Assembly (NCBI RefSeq): GCF_000168975.1
Contig: NZ_AAUW01000003.1
Coordinates: 1-64,000 of the forward strand
Origin: Roseibium aggregatum IAM 12614
GTDB lineage: Bacteria > Pseudomonadota > Alphaproteobacteria > Rhizobiales > Stappiaceae
Length of the DNA stretch: 64,000 bases
Reading direction: 5' to 3'
This document shows positions 16,933 to 25,784 of the stretch, one piece after another. A model generated the notes under the pieces. The model had not been told where the DNA came from. It did no database searches and worked only from the letters and a program-made list of their open reading frames with translations. Made by a program: the position numbers and the translations under genes. Numbering within the stretch: the first letter of the stretch is position 1; every line of letters begins with the position of its first letter.

Positions 16933-17898
16933 ATGACTGTCTTTGAAATTGCGCTCGGCCTCGTGCTTCTGGTTGCCGGCGGTGACGTGCTGGTGCGCGG
17001 ATCTGTTGGCCTTGCCAAGCGCTTCGGCCTGTCGGAACTCCTGATCGGCCTCGTTCTGGTCGGCTTCGGCACCTCGACGCCTGAACTGATGACCAGCGTG
17101 CTGGCGGCACTCGACGGCTCTGCCGGTATTGCGGTCGGCAATGTGGCAGGCTCCAACATCGCCAACATTCTGCTCATACTGGGTCTGACAGCCGTGATCT
17201 GTCCCTTGCGGGTGGAACCCGCGGCGCTGTTGCGCGATGGGCCGGCGAACCTGCTGGCGGCTCTTGCCTTTACCGGCCTTTCAATAACCGGCTTCATCGG
17301 GCGCGAAGCCGGAGTTGCACTGGTGCTGACGCTCGCAGCCTATCTCGTCCTCACCTACCGGATGGAAAAGGGCACGCACACACCCTCGGCCGAGCTGCAC
17401 AGGGGCGAAGTCCAACTGGTGGCTCCGCCCGCCTGGAAGACCAGCCTGCTGCTCAGTCTGGTTATGGCGTTCGGCGGGCTCGTGATGATCCTCGGCGGCG
17501 CGCATTTTCTGGTGGCAGGCGCCACGCGTCTGGCGCAGGCGGCAGGCATCAGCGATGCCGTCATCGGCGTCACCATTGTTGCTGTCGGCACGTCCCTGCC
17601 GGAACTGGTAACGTCCGTCATTGCCGCCCTGAAGCGGCAGACGGATATCGCCCTTGGCAACATCCTGGGATCGAACCTTTTCAACATCCTCGGCATTCTG
17701 GGCGTGACCGCGCTTGTCTCGCCCTTGCAGGTGCCGCAGGAAATCATGCAGCTCGACATCTGGGTGCTGCTGGGTGCCACGGCGATTCTCCTGGTCTTTT
17801 CCATGAGCGGTTGGCGGATTTGCCGGCGCGAAGGGGCAGTCATGCTGTTCGCTTATGGGGCCTACACCACCGTAGTCCTGACAAAGGCCCTTGGATGA
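16933..17898 (+). CDS. Calcium/sodium antiporter (YrbG/CaCA family)
   Basis: A 321-residue membrane antiporter with the internal duplication of the cation/Ca exchanger superfamily. The two alpha-repeats are clear: GFGTSTPELMTS with GNVAGSNIANI in the first half (about residues 39-85), and VGTSLPELVTS with GNILGSNLFNI in the second (about 217-260). The acidic residues in both PEL motifs bind cation. I chose the ATG at 16933 because it begins the first helix directly. A homologue in E. coli is yrbG. It lies just upstream of purL with no functional link. Confidence 0.92.
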   Translation: MTVFEIALGLVLLVAGGDVLVRGSVGLAKRFGLSELLIGLVLVGFGTSTPELMTSVLAALDGSAGIAVGNVAGSNIANILLILGLTAVICPLRVEPAALLRDGPANLLAALAFTGLSITGFIGREAGVALVLTLAAYLVLTYRMEKGTHTPSAELHRGEVQLVAPPAWKTSLLLSLVMAFGGLVMILGGAHFLVAGATRLAQAAGISDAVIGVTIVAVGTSLPELVTSVIAALKRQTDIALGNILGSNLFNILGILGVTALVSPLQVPQEIMQLDIWVLLGATAILLVFSMSGWRICRREGAVMLFAYGAYTTVVLTKALG

Positions 17899-18000
17899 TG
17901 CCAATTTATCGGATTTTCTTGGCACTCCGAGGCTCCCCATTTCGCGGACAATCTGCTAAACGGCGGCATCATCGTCTGCCCGTGCTGTCGCGGCCCCACC

Positions 18001-18026
18001 CATTGGCCAAAAACATTGGCCAAAAA
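18001..18026. repeat. Perfect 13-bp direct duplication ahead of purL
   Basis: The unit cattggccaaaaa occurs twice back to back, ending 12 bases before the purL start codon. Each copy contains the palindrome ttggccaa. It replaces any clear ribosome site upstream of purL. It could be a replication-slippage duplication or a paired binding site. Confidence 0.7.
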
Positions 18027-18038
18027 CAGTGAAACGTC

Positions 18039-20237
18039 ATGATCCCGAACGACATCAAGATCACGCCCGACCTGATTGCTTCCCACGGCCTGAAGCCGGA
18101 TGAATATGAACGCATCCTGGAGCTGATCGGCCGCGAGCCGACCTTCACCGAACTGGGCATCTTTTCCGCCATGTGGAACGAGCACTGCTCGTATAAATCC
18201 TCCAAGAAATGGCTGAAAACCCTGCCGACCGAGGGACCGCGCGTGCTGCAGGGCCCGGGTGAAAACGCCGGCGTGGTCGATATCGGCGATGGCCAGGCCG
18301 TGGTCTTCAAGATGGAAAGCCACAACCACCCGTCCTACATCGAGCCCTACCAGGGTGCGGCGACCGGTGTCGGCGGCATTCTGCGCGATGTCTTCACCAT
18401 GGGCGCACGTCCGGTGGCAGCCATGAACGCCCTGCGCTTTGGCGAACCCGATCATCCGCGCACCCGGCACCTCGTTTCCGGCGTCGTTTCCGGTGTTGGC
18501 GGCTACGGCAACTCCTTCGGCGTTCCGACCGTCGGCGGCGAAGTCGAGTTCCATGCCCGTTATAACGGCAACTGCCTGGTCAATGCCTTCGCCGCAGGCC
18601 TTGCCAAGTCCGATGCCATCTTCCTGGCCAAGGCCGAAGGCGTCGGCCTGCCGGTCGTCTATCTGGGCGCCAAGACCGGTCGCGACGGTGTCGGCGGCGC
18701 GACCATGGCCTCGGCAGAATTCGACGACACGATCGAGGAAAAGCGCCCCACCGTTCAGGTCGGCGATCCTTTCACCGAAAAATGCCTGCTGGAAGCCTGC
18801 CTTGAGCTGATGGAAACAGGCGCGGTCATCGCCATTCAGGACATGGGCGCTGCCGGCCTCACCTGTTCGGCCGTTGAAATGGGCGCCAGTGGCGACCTTG
18901 GCATCGAGCTGGACCTGGACAAGGTTCCGGTGCGCGAAGAGCAGATGAGCGCCTACGAGATGATGCTTTCGGAAAGCCAAGAGCGCATGCTCATGGTGCT
19001 GCGTCCGGAAAAGGAACACGAAGCCGAGGCCATCTTCAAGAAATGGGGCCTCGACTTCGCCATCGTCGGCAAGACCACCGATACGCTGCGCTTCATCGTC
19101 AAGCACCAGGGCGAAGTGGTTGCCGATCTGCCGATCAAGGAACTCGGCGACGAAGCTCCCGAATATGACCGTCCCTGGGTCGAGCCGAAGAAGCGTCCCG
19201 TTCTGTCGCCTTCTGAAATCGAGGAACCGGCGGATTATGCCGAAGCCCTCAAGACCCTGGTCGGCAACGCCAACGGCTCGTCCCGCCGCTGGGTCTATGA
19301 ACAATACGACACGCTGATCCAGGGCAACTCGGCCGCTACGCCGGGCGGTGATGCCGGTGTCATTCGCGTGGAAGGCACCCGCAAGGGCCTGTCCTTCTCC
19401 GTCGACGTGACCCCGCGCTACTGCGAGGCAGACCCGTTCGAAGGCGGCAAGCAGGCGGTTGCCGAAGTGTGGCGCAACCTGACCGCTGTCGGGTCCGAGC
19501 CCCTTGCGGCGACCGACAACCTGAATTTCGGCAACCCGGAAAAGCCGGAAATCATGGGCCAGTTCGTCGGCTGCATCAAAGGCATCGGCGAAGCCTGCCG
19601 GGAACTCGACTTCCCGATCGTTTCCGGCAACGTCTCTCTCTACAACGAGACCCATGGCGAAGCGATCCTGCCGACCCCGGCTATTGGCGGTGTCGGCCTG
19701 CTGCCGGACGTTACGGTGCGCGCCGGTGCGGCCTTTGTAAACGAAGGTGACGCAATCCTGCTCATCGGTGGCAATGGCACCCATCTGGGTGCCTCCCAGT
19801 ATCTCGCCGATATTCTCGGCCGTGAGGAAGGTGCACCGCCGCCGGTCGACCTGGCCGCCGAAAAGCGGCGTGGCACGCTGGTTCGCCAGTTGATCGGCGC
19901 GGCCCGTGTGACGGCTGTCCATGACATTTCCTCAGGTGGCCTGGGTGTCGCGCTGGCCGAAATGGCGATGGCGAGCGGCATCGGCGCAAAGGTCAAGATT
20001 GATGGCCCGGCTCATGCGGCGCTCTTCGGCGAAGACCAGGGCCGGTATGTCGTTACGGTTGCCGAGGACAAGCTGGAAGCCGTTCTGGAAGACATTCTGG
20101 ACGGCGGCGTCGATGTTCAACAGATCGGCACAACCGGGGGCACGGATTTGACTGTTGAGGGCATCCTCACCATATCCGTTGCAAACTTGAAGAAAGCGCA
20201 CGAAGATTGGTTCCCGAATTACATGGCAACGGCATAA
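18039..20237 (+). CDS. purL: Phosphoribosylformylglycinamidine synthase subunit PurL
   Basis: A 732-residue short PurL that uses ammonia from PurQ and ATP to convert FGAR to FGAM, in complex with PurQ and PurS. The N-terminal [12 protein letters not shown] (about residues 45-56), the metal/ATP motif KMESHNHPS (about 93-101), [15 protein letters not shown] and the second AIRS-like half with [16 protein letters not shown] near residue 630 are intact. Length is right for the split enzyme. The ATG at 18039 has no good ribosome site. bolA and grxD follow on the same strand, the usual order in Hyphomicrobiales. Confidence 0.97.
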   Translation: MIPNDIKITPDLIASHGLKPDEYERILELIGREPTFTELGIFSAMWNEHCSYKSSKKWLKTLPTEGPRVLQGPGENAGVVDIGDGQAVVFKMESHNHPSYIEPYQGAATGVGGILRDVFTMGARPVAAMNALRFGEPDHPRTRHLVSGVVSGVGGYGNSFGVPTVGGEVEFHARYNGNCLVNAFAAGLAKSDAIFLAKAEGVGLPVVYLGAKTGRDGVGGATMASAEFDDTIEEKRPTVQVGDPFTEKCLLEACLELMETGAVIAIQDMGAAGLTCSAVEMGASGDLGIELDLDKVPVREEQMSAYEMMLSESQERMLMVLRPEKEHEAEAIFKKWGLDFAIVGKTTDTLRFIVKHQGEVVADLPIKELGDEAPEYDRPWVEPKKRPVLSPSEIEEPADYAEALKTLVGNANGSSRRWVYEQYDTLIQGNSAATPGGDAGVIRVEGTRKGLSFSVDVTPRYCEADPFEGGKQAVAEVWRNLTAVGSEPLAATDNLNFGNPEKPEIMGQFVGCIKGIGEACRELDFPIVSGNVSLYNETHGEAILPTPAIGGVGLLPDVTVRAGAAFVNEGDAILLIGGNGTHLGASQYLADILGREEGAPPPVDLAAEKRRGTLVRQLIGAARVTAVHDISSGGLGVALAEMAMASGIGAKVKIDGPAHAALFGEDQGRYVVTVAEDKLEAVLEDILDGGVDVQQIGTTGGTDLTVEGILTISVANLKKAHEDWFPNYMATA

Positions 20238-20279
20238 GCCGTTTGACCTTCAGGAACTTAACAACAGGACGGACGCACG

Positions 20280-20513
20280 ATGCCGATGAACGCAAATGAG
20301 ATCGAGACCCTGATCAAGGCAGCCCTGCCCGATGCTCAGGTCGAGATCCGGGATTTGGCTGGAGACGGTGATCACTATGCGGCGAATGTCGTCTCGGAAT
20401 CGTTCCGGGGCAAAAGCCGCGTGCAACAGCACCAACTGGTTTACGAGGCGCTGAAGGGAAACATGGGCGGCGCTTTGCACGCCCTCGCCCTTCAGACCAA
20501 GGCACCGGATTGA
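20280..20513 (+). CDS. BolA family protein
   Basis: A 77-residue BolA-like protein with the class II KH-like fold: ETLIKAALPDAQVEIRDLAG, then VVSESFRGKSRVQQHQLVYEAL and a conserved His. BolA proteins of this short type pair with monothiol CGFS glutaredoxins to bind an Fe-S cluster. The CGFS glutaredoxin gene follows 90 bases downstream, which fits that partnership. aggacgga lies close upstream of the ATG. Confidence 0.93.
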   Translation: MPMNANEIETLIKAALPDAQVEIRDLAGDGDHYAANVVSESFRGKSRVQQHQLVYEALKGNMGGALHALALQTKAPD

Positions 20514-20603
20514 GCTGACACATTGCCGCGCAGACAGCGCGCGCACTTGAACACGCCGCCTTAATTCGCCAGATAAGCGGCAAAGACACAAAGGACGGAC
20601 CCC

Positions 20604-20939
20604 ATGAGCATCCAGGACTGGATCAAGAACGAAGTCGACACCAACGACGTTGTGCTTTTCATGAAAGGCACGCCGAACTTCCCGCAGTGCGGTTTCTCCG
20701 GTCAGGTCGTGCAGATCCTCGACTATGTCGGTGCCCCGTACAAAGGCATCAACGTTCTGGAAGACGACGACCTGCGCCAGGGCATCAAGGAATTCACCAA
20801 CTGGCCGACGATCCCGCAGCTTTACGTGAAGGGTGAATTCGTCGGCGGCTGCGACATCATCCGTGAAATGTTCCAGAACCAGGAACTGCAGGGCCTTCTG
20901 ACCGAAAAAGGCATTGCGACCACGCAGCAGACCGCCTGA
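20604..20939 (+). CDS. grxD: Monothiol glutaredoxin, Grx4 type
   Basis: A 111-residue monothiol glutaredoxin with active-site CGFS (about residues 30-33), the cis-Pro segment [19 protein letters not shown] and the glutathione-binding Lys (FMKGTP). Grx4 proteins carry and transfer 2Fe-2S clusters, often in complex with BolA. The gene ends the purL-bolA-grxD unit and is followed by a strong terminator at 20970-20996. Confidence 0.96.
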   Translation: MSIQDWIKNEVDTNDVVLFMKGTPNFPQCGFSGQVVQILDYVGAPYKGINVLEDDDLRQGIKEFTNWPTIPQLYVKGEFVGGCDIIREMFQNQELQGLLTEKGIATTQQTA

Positions 20940-20969
20940 GCCTGAATCGATTTCTGAAGACAGCTTTCC

Positions 20970-20996
20970 AAGGGGCGGTTCTACCGCCCCTTTTTC
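20970..20996 (+). terminator. Rho-independent terminator after grxD
   Basis: An 8-bp GC stem, ggggcggt with accgcccc, encloses tct and is followed by five T. It closes the purL-bolA-grxD transcript. Confidence 0.9.
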
Positions 20997-21077
20997 GTGT
21001 CTGCGGTGTTTCCTGCGACAGCGATAATTCGGAAATGGAGAGCCAGGCTGTGGGGTGAACTTACCCGCAACTGTGAC

Positions 21078-21367
21078 CAATGACGGCTCCCCGATCCCGG
21101 ATCGCGCTTCGCTTGTCCGGGATGACGAAAGTGAGGGAGAGGTTCGGGCGACGGTTCGAGATGCGCTTGTCGAGCGTGTTGAGTTGCCCCTCCCCCTCCC
21201 GTCATTCCGGACAAGAGAGGCACCGCCGAACGCCGATCCGGAATCCAGACATATTTCGCGCCAGAGGCGCGGCCTTGCTTTGAAATAAAGAGTTCGCTTT
21301 GCTCACGATGACATCTGGTTTCCGGATTGGCGCGCAGCTTCGCTGCACTAGTCCGGAATGACGGAAG
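21078..21367. repeat. Cluster of three ccgga/gatgac-type repeats in a 660-bp gene-free stretch
   Basis: Three related imperfect palindromes occur at about 21078-21129 (gatcccggatcgcgcttcgc, then gtccgggatgac), 21199-21252 and 21308-21367 (gcagcttcgctgcactagt, then ccggaatgac). They belong to the same family as 4374-4502. Between the grxD terminator and the small gene at 21659 no coding region is supported. Confidence 0.7.
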
Positions 21368-21658
21368 CGGAACGACGGGTGCCACGTGACACTCCGGAAT
21401 CAGCTCACTGGAGCACCGGAACGATACCAATCAGCCTCCCGACCCCGTCAAAGCCGTCAGGATTTGCGGTTTATCCAATGCTAACACGAATCGATTGCGG
21501 TCGAATTTAGGCAGCGCCTCGGCAAATTTTGCCGAATCACCTAAGCTGAACGCAAGGTGAATGCGGATTTCAGGGTGAGTACAGGTGCGTTCCGCCATTC
21601 TCCGACCATATCGCAGGGCTCCAACGAACAACGGAGCCGGGAAATGGGACCGGGGACT

Positions 21659-21940
21659 ATGAACAAGATTGCAGTTGCTGCCACCTCCACTTTCGTTCTG
21701 GCACTTGTCGGAGCCGGCGTCGTTCTGTCTGGCGGCGTCAGGACAGACAGCGAGCTGCGCCGGGTTGAATGCCAGGCCCTCACCATGTTCACACCGGCCA
21801 GAAGCAAGAGCGCCGAAGAGCTTTGCGCCAACTACGGCGGTGTTGCGCTGAAGGATGCCGAGCCCAGCAAGCAAGGCCTGGTGATTCTCGTCCGCAACCA
21901 GCCGATGGGCGGCTTCGATGGTGAAAACACCGTTCGCTAA
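21659..21940 (+). CDS. Small membrane-anchored or exported protein, unknown
   Basis: A 93-residue protein with an N-terminal hydrophobic segment (MNKIAVAATSTFVLALVGAG) that could be a signal peptide or an anchor, followed by a polar domain with two Cys (VECQALTMF, LCANYGG). I do not recognise a family. The start is uncertain: ATG 21644 (8 bases after ggag) would add five residues. Flanking DNA is non-coding. Confidence 0.5.
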   Translation: MNKIAVAATSTFVLALVGAGVVLSGGVRTDSELRRVECQALTMFTPARSKSAEELCANYGGVALKDAEPSKQGLVILVRNQPMGGFDGENTVR

Positions 21941-22384
21941 ATTCTGCCGATAAACACTCTGATCGATTGCGTCAGGCGCCGACTTGAGCGGATCATGCCA
22001 CCACGCCTGATTGACGTTCCCCGAAGCGCGACCTCATCCAGGCAAGGACATCATGATCCCTCTCAACGGATGATCGGCAAACGCCGGGCAACCTGGGCTC
22101 TCCCGGGGAACAACCGGTCACTGCTCGGTCGCCCCGCACCGTAATCGCATGCGCGGTCACCGGCCCGGCGACTTTGTGCAGGTACGCCAGCCCGAGCGGC
22201 TGGCTCTCCTCAGGCCCTCCGCGCGCCTCCCCCCTCACGCCCGCAAACGGCACTTGCAAAAAACGCATAGGTGCTCTCCGCTGCAGACACCCGATCAAGC
22301 CACGGTTTGACCTCAATTCGCGATTACGCGCTTGTGAGCAGTCAGAGTATGGAAATTGAAAACCCTGTCGGGTACTGAAATTAT
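21941..22384. other. Gene-free stretch of about 440 bases
   Basis: No frame here has a recognisable product. A minus-strand frame (about 21993-22316) is open, but it lacks a family signature. The DNA contains several short GC inverted repeats (such as gggctctcccggggaac), and I see no riboswitch consensus. It may be a decayed gene or a leader for the Cys-rich gene at 22385. Confidence 0.4.
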
Positions 22385-22738
22385 ATGCGCACCGTTCTGA
22401 TCACATTGCTGATCTGTTTCTTTGCCGGGGTCACCTCCGCCGCAGCCTATACGCATGTTCCAAAGAGTATCCGGGCTCTGGAACGCTCGATTGCGCTGGA
22501 AACGGGCCTATCGGCAAAGACGGGGCAGTTCACCGCGCATTACGCCCAATGTTGCCAACCTGACAATCAGGCCGGAACGCCCAGCAAACCCTTTGGGTGC
22601 GGCCCGGATTGCCTCTCTCATTTTTCCGTCATGGCTCTGCAATTTCCGACGGCTGAAACCGGCCCGGAGACCACCTCGCCTCCCGTCCTGACGGACGGAC
22701 TGCCATCCACGGAAGATCAACCTCCCATAAAAGGCTGA
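22385..22738 (+). CDS. Small Cys-rich exported protein, unknown (copper-type cluster)
   Basis: A 117-residue protein with a clear signal peptide (MRTVLITLLICFFAGVTSAAA, cleavage about residue 21). The mature part has a Cys group, QCCQPDNQAG and FGCGPDCLSHF, and an acidic, proline-rich tail. Four closely spaced cysteines with nearby His suggest metal binding or disulfides, by inference only. It precedes a small membrane gene and a DUF411 gene on the same strand. No family is recognised. Confidence 0.6.
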   Translation: MRTVLITLLICFFAGVTSAAAYTHVPKSIRALERSIALETGLSAKTGQFTAHYAQCCQPDNQAGTPSKPFGCGPDCLSHFSVMALQFPTAETGPETTSPPVLTDGLPSTEDQPPIKG

Positions 22739-22857
22739 AAGCTCCATCGGAACGCGAAGTTCCAGCTTTGCCCACACTATTGGAAGGTTGAACGACTTCT
22801 TGTCGGGATTTGAGTGACCGGCGGGAAAACAGTTCGCCTGAATGACAGGAAAAAAAC

Positions 22858-23139
22858 ATGAGTCTTCAGGAAAACGGCACACAGGCATTCCATGCCGCGC
22901 CAGGATTTCGAACTCGGAAATATCTGAACAGGACCACCCTCTTCATGTCTGGTTGCTGCCTGCTTATGGCATTGGTGACCGGTCTTTTGATCGTCTCCGC
23001 CCCGGCCGGACTGACCGCGGGCGAAGCTTTGCTGCTGGCCGCGCCAATGTTCGGCTGCGTCGCCATTCATGCGATTCTGCATCGTATCATGGGCCAGCCC
23101 TGCCACGCGCCTGCACGAAAGGAGACCGACCATGTCTAA
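22858..23139 (+). CDS. Small membrane protein upstream of and overlapping the DUF411 gene
   Basis: A 93-residue protein with two hydrophobic helices (about residues 27-47 and 55-73) and a C-terminal end rich in Cys and His (GCVAIHAILHRIMGQPCHAP). The pattern recalls DUF2933-like small metal-resistance proteins but is not a confident match. Its stop overlaps the start of the DUF411 gene by 8 bases, a sign of translational coupling and a shared role. Confidence 0.65.
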   Translation: MSLQENGTQAFHAAPGFRTRKYLNRTTLFMSGCCLLMALVTGLLIVSAPAGLTAGEALLLAAPMFGCVAIHAILHRIMGQPCHAPARKETDHV

Positions 23140-23596
23140 GAGACCACTCGTTTTCGCACTTGCCGGTGGCTTTCTCGCCTTGTCCTCTGCCGCTTGGGCT
23201 GCGGAAGACACCACCATCACGGTCTACAAGTCGCCCTTGTGCGGTTGCTGCGAACTGTGGACGGAGGCCGTCGAGGCTGCCGGATACAAGGTCGTCATTC
23301 ACGATATGGAAGACCTGAGCTCCATCAAGGCCCAGGCAGGCATTCCGGACGACATGCAGGCTTGCCACACGGCAGTGACCGGCGGCGACCGGAAATACAT
23401 CATCGAAGGACACGTGCCGCTGGAAGCGGTTGAAAAAATGCTGTCGGAGCGGCCGGACATTCGCGGTATCGCGGTCCCAGGCATGCCCCAGGGCTCGCTC
23501 GGCATGGGCTACGATCCGGCGGCGCAATACACGGTTTACACCCTCGGCCAGAACCCGGCCGATCCTCCCATCCCCTATCTAGAGACAGGCCAGTAG
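23132..23596 (+). CDS. DUF411 periplasmic metal-binding protein
   Basis: A 154-residue exported protein with a signal peptide ending at SSAAWAAE (about residue 22). It has the DUF411 hallmark VYKSPLCGCCELWTEAVEAAG (shown here in part: CGCC), the second Cys/His in ACHTAV, and the C-terminal GMPQGSLGM. The family includes periplasmic proteins of copper-resistance loci (CopG-type) with a thioredoxin-like fold. I chose the ATG at 23132, which follows aaaggaga. It is coupled to the preceding gene and is 7 bases from the L,D-transpeptidase gene. Confidence 0.9.
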   Translation: MSKRPLVFALAGGFLALSSAAWAAEDTTITVYKSPLCGCCELWTEAVEAAGYKVVIHDMEDLSSIKAQAGIPDDMQACHTAVTGGDRKYIIEGHVPLEAVEKMLSERPDIRGIAVPGMPQGSLGMGYDPAAQYTVYTLGQNPADPPIPYLETGQ

Positions 23597-23603
23597 CCTT
23601 CAC

Positions 23604-24266
23604 ATGACGAACCTTACAAGAAGATCCTTTCTTGCCGGGTCGGCGAGCCTCACCGGGCTCGCCGTCAGCGGTTGTATGTCGACAGCTCCCCAGCAGCCAC
23701 TTGCGCCCTGGCAGGACCCGTCCGTCCTTGCCATGTACCGTGCGATGCCGGAAGAACAGTTTCCGATCCCCGCCCCCGATTTGAAGAAGGTACCGGAACG
23801 CTATTACCGCAAGCAGGTCGACTACCCGACCAGCGAGAAGGTCGGTACGCTGGTGGTCGATACCAGCAACTATTACCTCTACCTCGTTCAGGAAAACGGC
23901 AAGGCAATGCGCTACGGCGTCGGCCTTGGCCGAGCCGGGTTCGAATGGTCCGGACGGGCCCGGATCGCCCGCAAGGCTGCCTGGCCCAAATGGACGCCGC
24001 CGGAAGAAATGATCCAGCGGCAACCCGAGCTGGAAAAGTGGAGCTGGCGCAACGGCGGCATGCCCCCGGGCATCGAGAACCCGCTTGGGGCAAGAGCGCT
24101 CTACATCTTCCAGGGCAACAAGGACACGCTTTACCGCATCCACGGCACCGCCGAATACTGGACGATCGGTTCTGCTGTCTCCAGCGGGTGTGTGCGCCTG
24201 ATCAACCAGGATGTCATCGACCTTTACAGCCGCGTTCCGGACGGATCCCAGATCGTCGTACTGTAA
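23604..24266 (+). CDS. L,D-transpeptidase (YkuD domain), Tat/lipoprotein-type signal
   Basis: A 220-residue YkuD-family enzyme that crosslinks peptidoglycan or attaches proteins to it. The catalytic motif is intact: HGTAEYWTIGSAVSSGCVRL (about residues 179-198), with the nucleophile Cys in SSGCVR. The N-terminus has a twin-arginine-like start (TRRSFLAG) and a lipobox-like VSGC at about residue 24, so it may be exported folded and lipid-anchored. It follows the DUF411 gene by 7 bases, so it probably belongs to that operon; a link between copper defence and L,D-crosslinking is plausible since copper inhibits these Cys enzymes. Confidence 0.92.
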   Translation: MTNLTRRSFLAGSASLTGLAVSGCMSTAPQQPLAPWQDPSVLAMYRAMPEEQFPIPAPDLKKVPERYYRKQVDYPTSEKVGTLVVDTSNYYLYLVQENGKAMRYGVGLGRAGFEWSGRARIARKAAWPKWTPPEEMIQRQPELEKWSWRNGGMPPGIENPLGARALYIFQGNKDTLYRIHGTAEYWTIGSAVSSGCVRLINQDVIDLYSRVPDGSQIVVL

Positions 24267-24359
24267 GGGCGGAAGGACAGTTGAGCAAAAGGGGCTGGCC
24301 AGCCGGTCCCTTCGCCACCTCCAGGCACTACTAGTGTCTCATACCTCCGACACCTGGCT

Positions 24360-25784
24360 TCAGCCTGTTATGGCTTTCAGTTCCAGGAAATCTTCCAGGC
24401 CGAATTCGCCGAACTCGCGACCATTGCCGGACTGTTTGTAGCCGCCGAAGGGCACATCGTAATCCGGACTGGCGCCGTTGATATAGACGCTGCCCGCGCG
24501 TAGCTTGCGGGCAACGCGCTTGGCCCGTTCCGGATCGCCGGTCTGGATGTAGGCAGCAAGGCCGTAGGGCGTATCGTTGGCGATTGCGATGGCGTCCTCT
24601 TCCGTTTCGAACGGGATCATCACCAGCACCGGACCGAAGATCTCGTTGCGCGCAATCGACATCTGGTTGGTGACATCCGCAAAGACGGTCGGCTGGACAA
24701 AATACCCGGTCTCAAAGCCCTTCGGCTTACCTGGACCACCGGCAACAAGACGTGCACCATCGGCCAAACCACGCTCGATATGCCCCTGGATCTTCTCGTA
24801 TTGCAGGTCGCTGATCACCGGTCCGATGTGATCGCCTTCCTCGGCCGGATCGCCGACCTTGGTCTCCGCGGCAATCTTGCCGGCAAGTTCGACGGCTTCG
24901 TCGTAGACGCTCCGCTCCACCAGCAGACGGGTCGGAGCATCGCAGGATTGGCCGGTGTTGGAAAAGCAGCCGGACAGCGACGTGCGCAGGGCCGTTTCCA
25001 GATCAGCATCCGCAAAAAGCAGGTTGGCCGATTTGCCGCCAAGCTCTTGTGCGACACGCTTGACAGTCGTCGCTGCGTTCTGGCTCACGGAAATGCCCGC
25101 CCGGGTGGAGCCGGTAAAGGACATCATGTCGATATCCGGATGCGAAGACATCGCCACGCCCACGCCCGGTCCATCGCCATTCACCAGATTGAACACGCCG
25201 GCCGGGCAACCGGCCTCGTCCAGAAACTCGGCGAAGAGAAGCCCGGAAAGCGGTGCGATTTCGCTCGGCTTCAGCACCATGGTGCAACCGGCGGCAAGCG
25301 CAGGCGCCACCTTGGCTGCGATCTGGTTGATCGGCCAGTTCCAGGGCGTGATCAGCCCGCAGACACCAATCGGCTCGTGCCGAAGCACGCTTCCGCCACG
25401 GGGGCTGGGACGTTCGAACGCGTGATGCTTCAAGGCTTCCAGGGTGGCTTCCAGATGGCCTGCGCCGGTTGGTGTCTGGCTGTCCCGCGCAAAGCAGCGC
25501 GGTGCGCCCATTTCCAGCCGGATCGCCTCGTCCATTTCCTCCGACCGGCGCTTGTAGATCACAATGATCCGCTCCAGCAACGCTGCGCGCTCATCGACAC
25601 TCGTTTCCGACCAGTCGGTAAATGCGGCCTTGGCGGCAGCCACCGCCTTGTCTACATCGGCGGCACTGCCAAGGGAAATCACGGCAATCGGCTGTTCCGT
25701 TGCCGGGTTAATCACCTCAAGCGTTTTTGCCTCAACCGGATCGACCCAGGATCCACCGATATAGAACTGGCGCTTTTCAATCAT
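24360..25784 (-). CDS. Aldehyde dehydrogenase (NAD(P)+-dependent)
   Basis: A 474-residue class 3-like aldehyde dehydrogenase. The general-base Glu is in QELGGKSANLLF (about residue 241) and the catalytic Cys in FSNTGQSCDAPTRL (about 275). PWNWPINQI and the NAD-motif FTGSTRAG are intact. The substrate is unknown. The ATG at 25784 shares bases with the stop codon of the upstream dehydrogenase gene (TGATG), so the two are translationally coupled. A linked pair of hydroxyacid dehydrogenase and ALDH suggests a two-step oxidation of a hydroxy compound. Confidence 0.92.
   Translation of the reverse strand: MIEKRQFYIGGSWVDPVEAKTLEVINPATEQPIAVISLGSAADVDKAVAAAKAAFTDWSETSVDERAALLERIIVIYKRRSEEMDEAIRLEMGAPRCFARDSQTPTGAGHLEATLEALKHHAFERPSPRGGSVLRHEPIGVCGLITPWNWPINQIAAKVAPALAAGCTMVLKPSEIAPLSGLLFAEFLDEAGCPAGVFNLVNGDGPGVGVAMSSHPDIDMMSFTGSTRAGISVSQNAATTVKRVAQELGGKSANLLFADADLETALRTSLSGCFSNTGQSCDAPTRLLVERSVYDEAVELAGKIAAETKVGDPAEEGDHIGPVISDLQYEKIQGHIERGLADGARLVAGGPGKPKGFETGYFVQPTVFADVTNQMSIARNEIFGPVLVMIPFETEEDAIAIANDTPYGLAAYIQTGDPERAKRVARKLRAGSVYINGASPDYDVPFGGYKQSGNGREFGEFGLEDFLELKAITG

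Noticed and set aside
17862-19922. Open minus-strand frame of about 686 codons opposite purL
   Set aside because: Shadow of purL; no domain, no start signals.
22080-22300. Cobalamin-type riboswitch ahead of the Cys-rich gene
   Set aside because: A few bases resemble parts of the consensus, but the conserved core is not present and the downstream genes do not fit.
21993-22316. Minus-strand gene of about 107 codons
   Set aside because: No family resemblance, no ribosome site, atypical composition; left as unexplained spacer.
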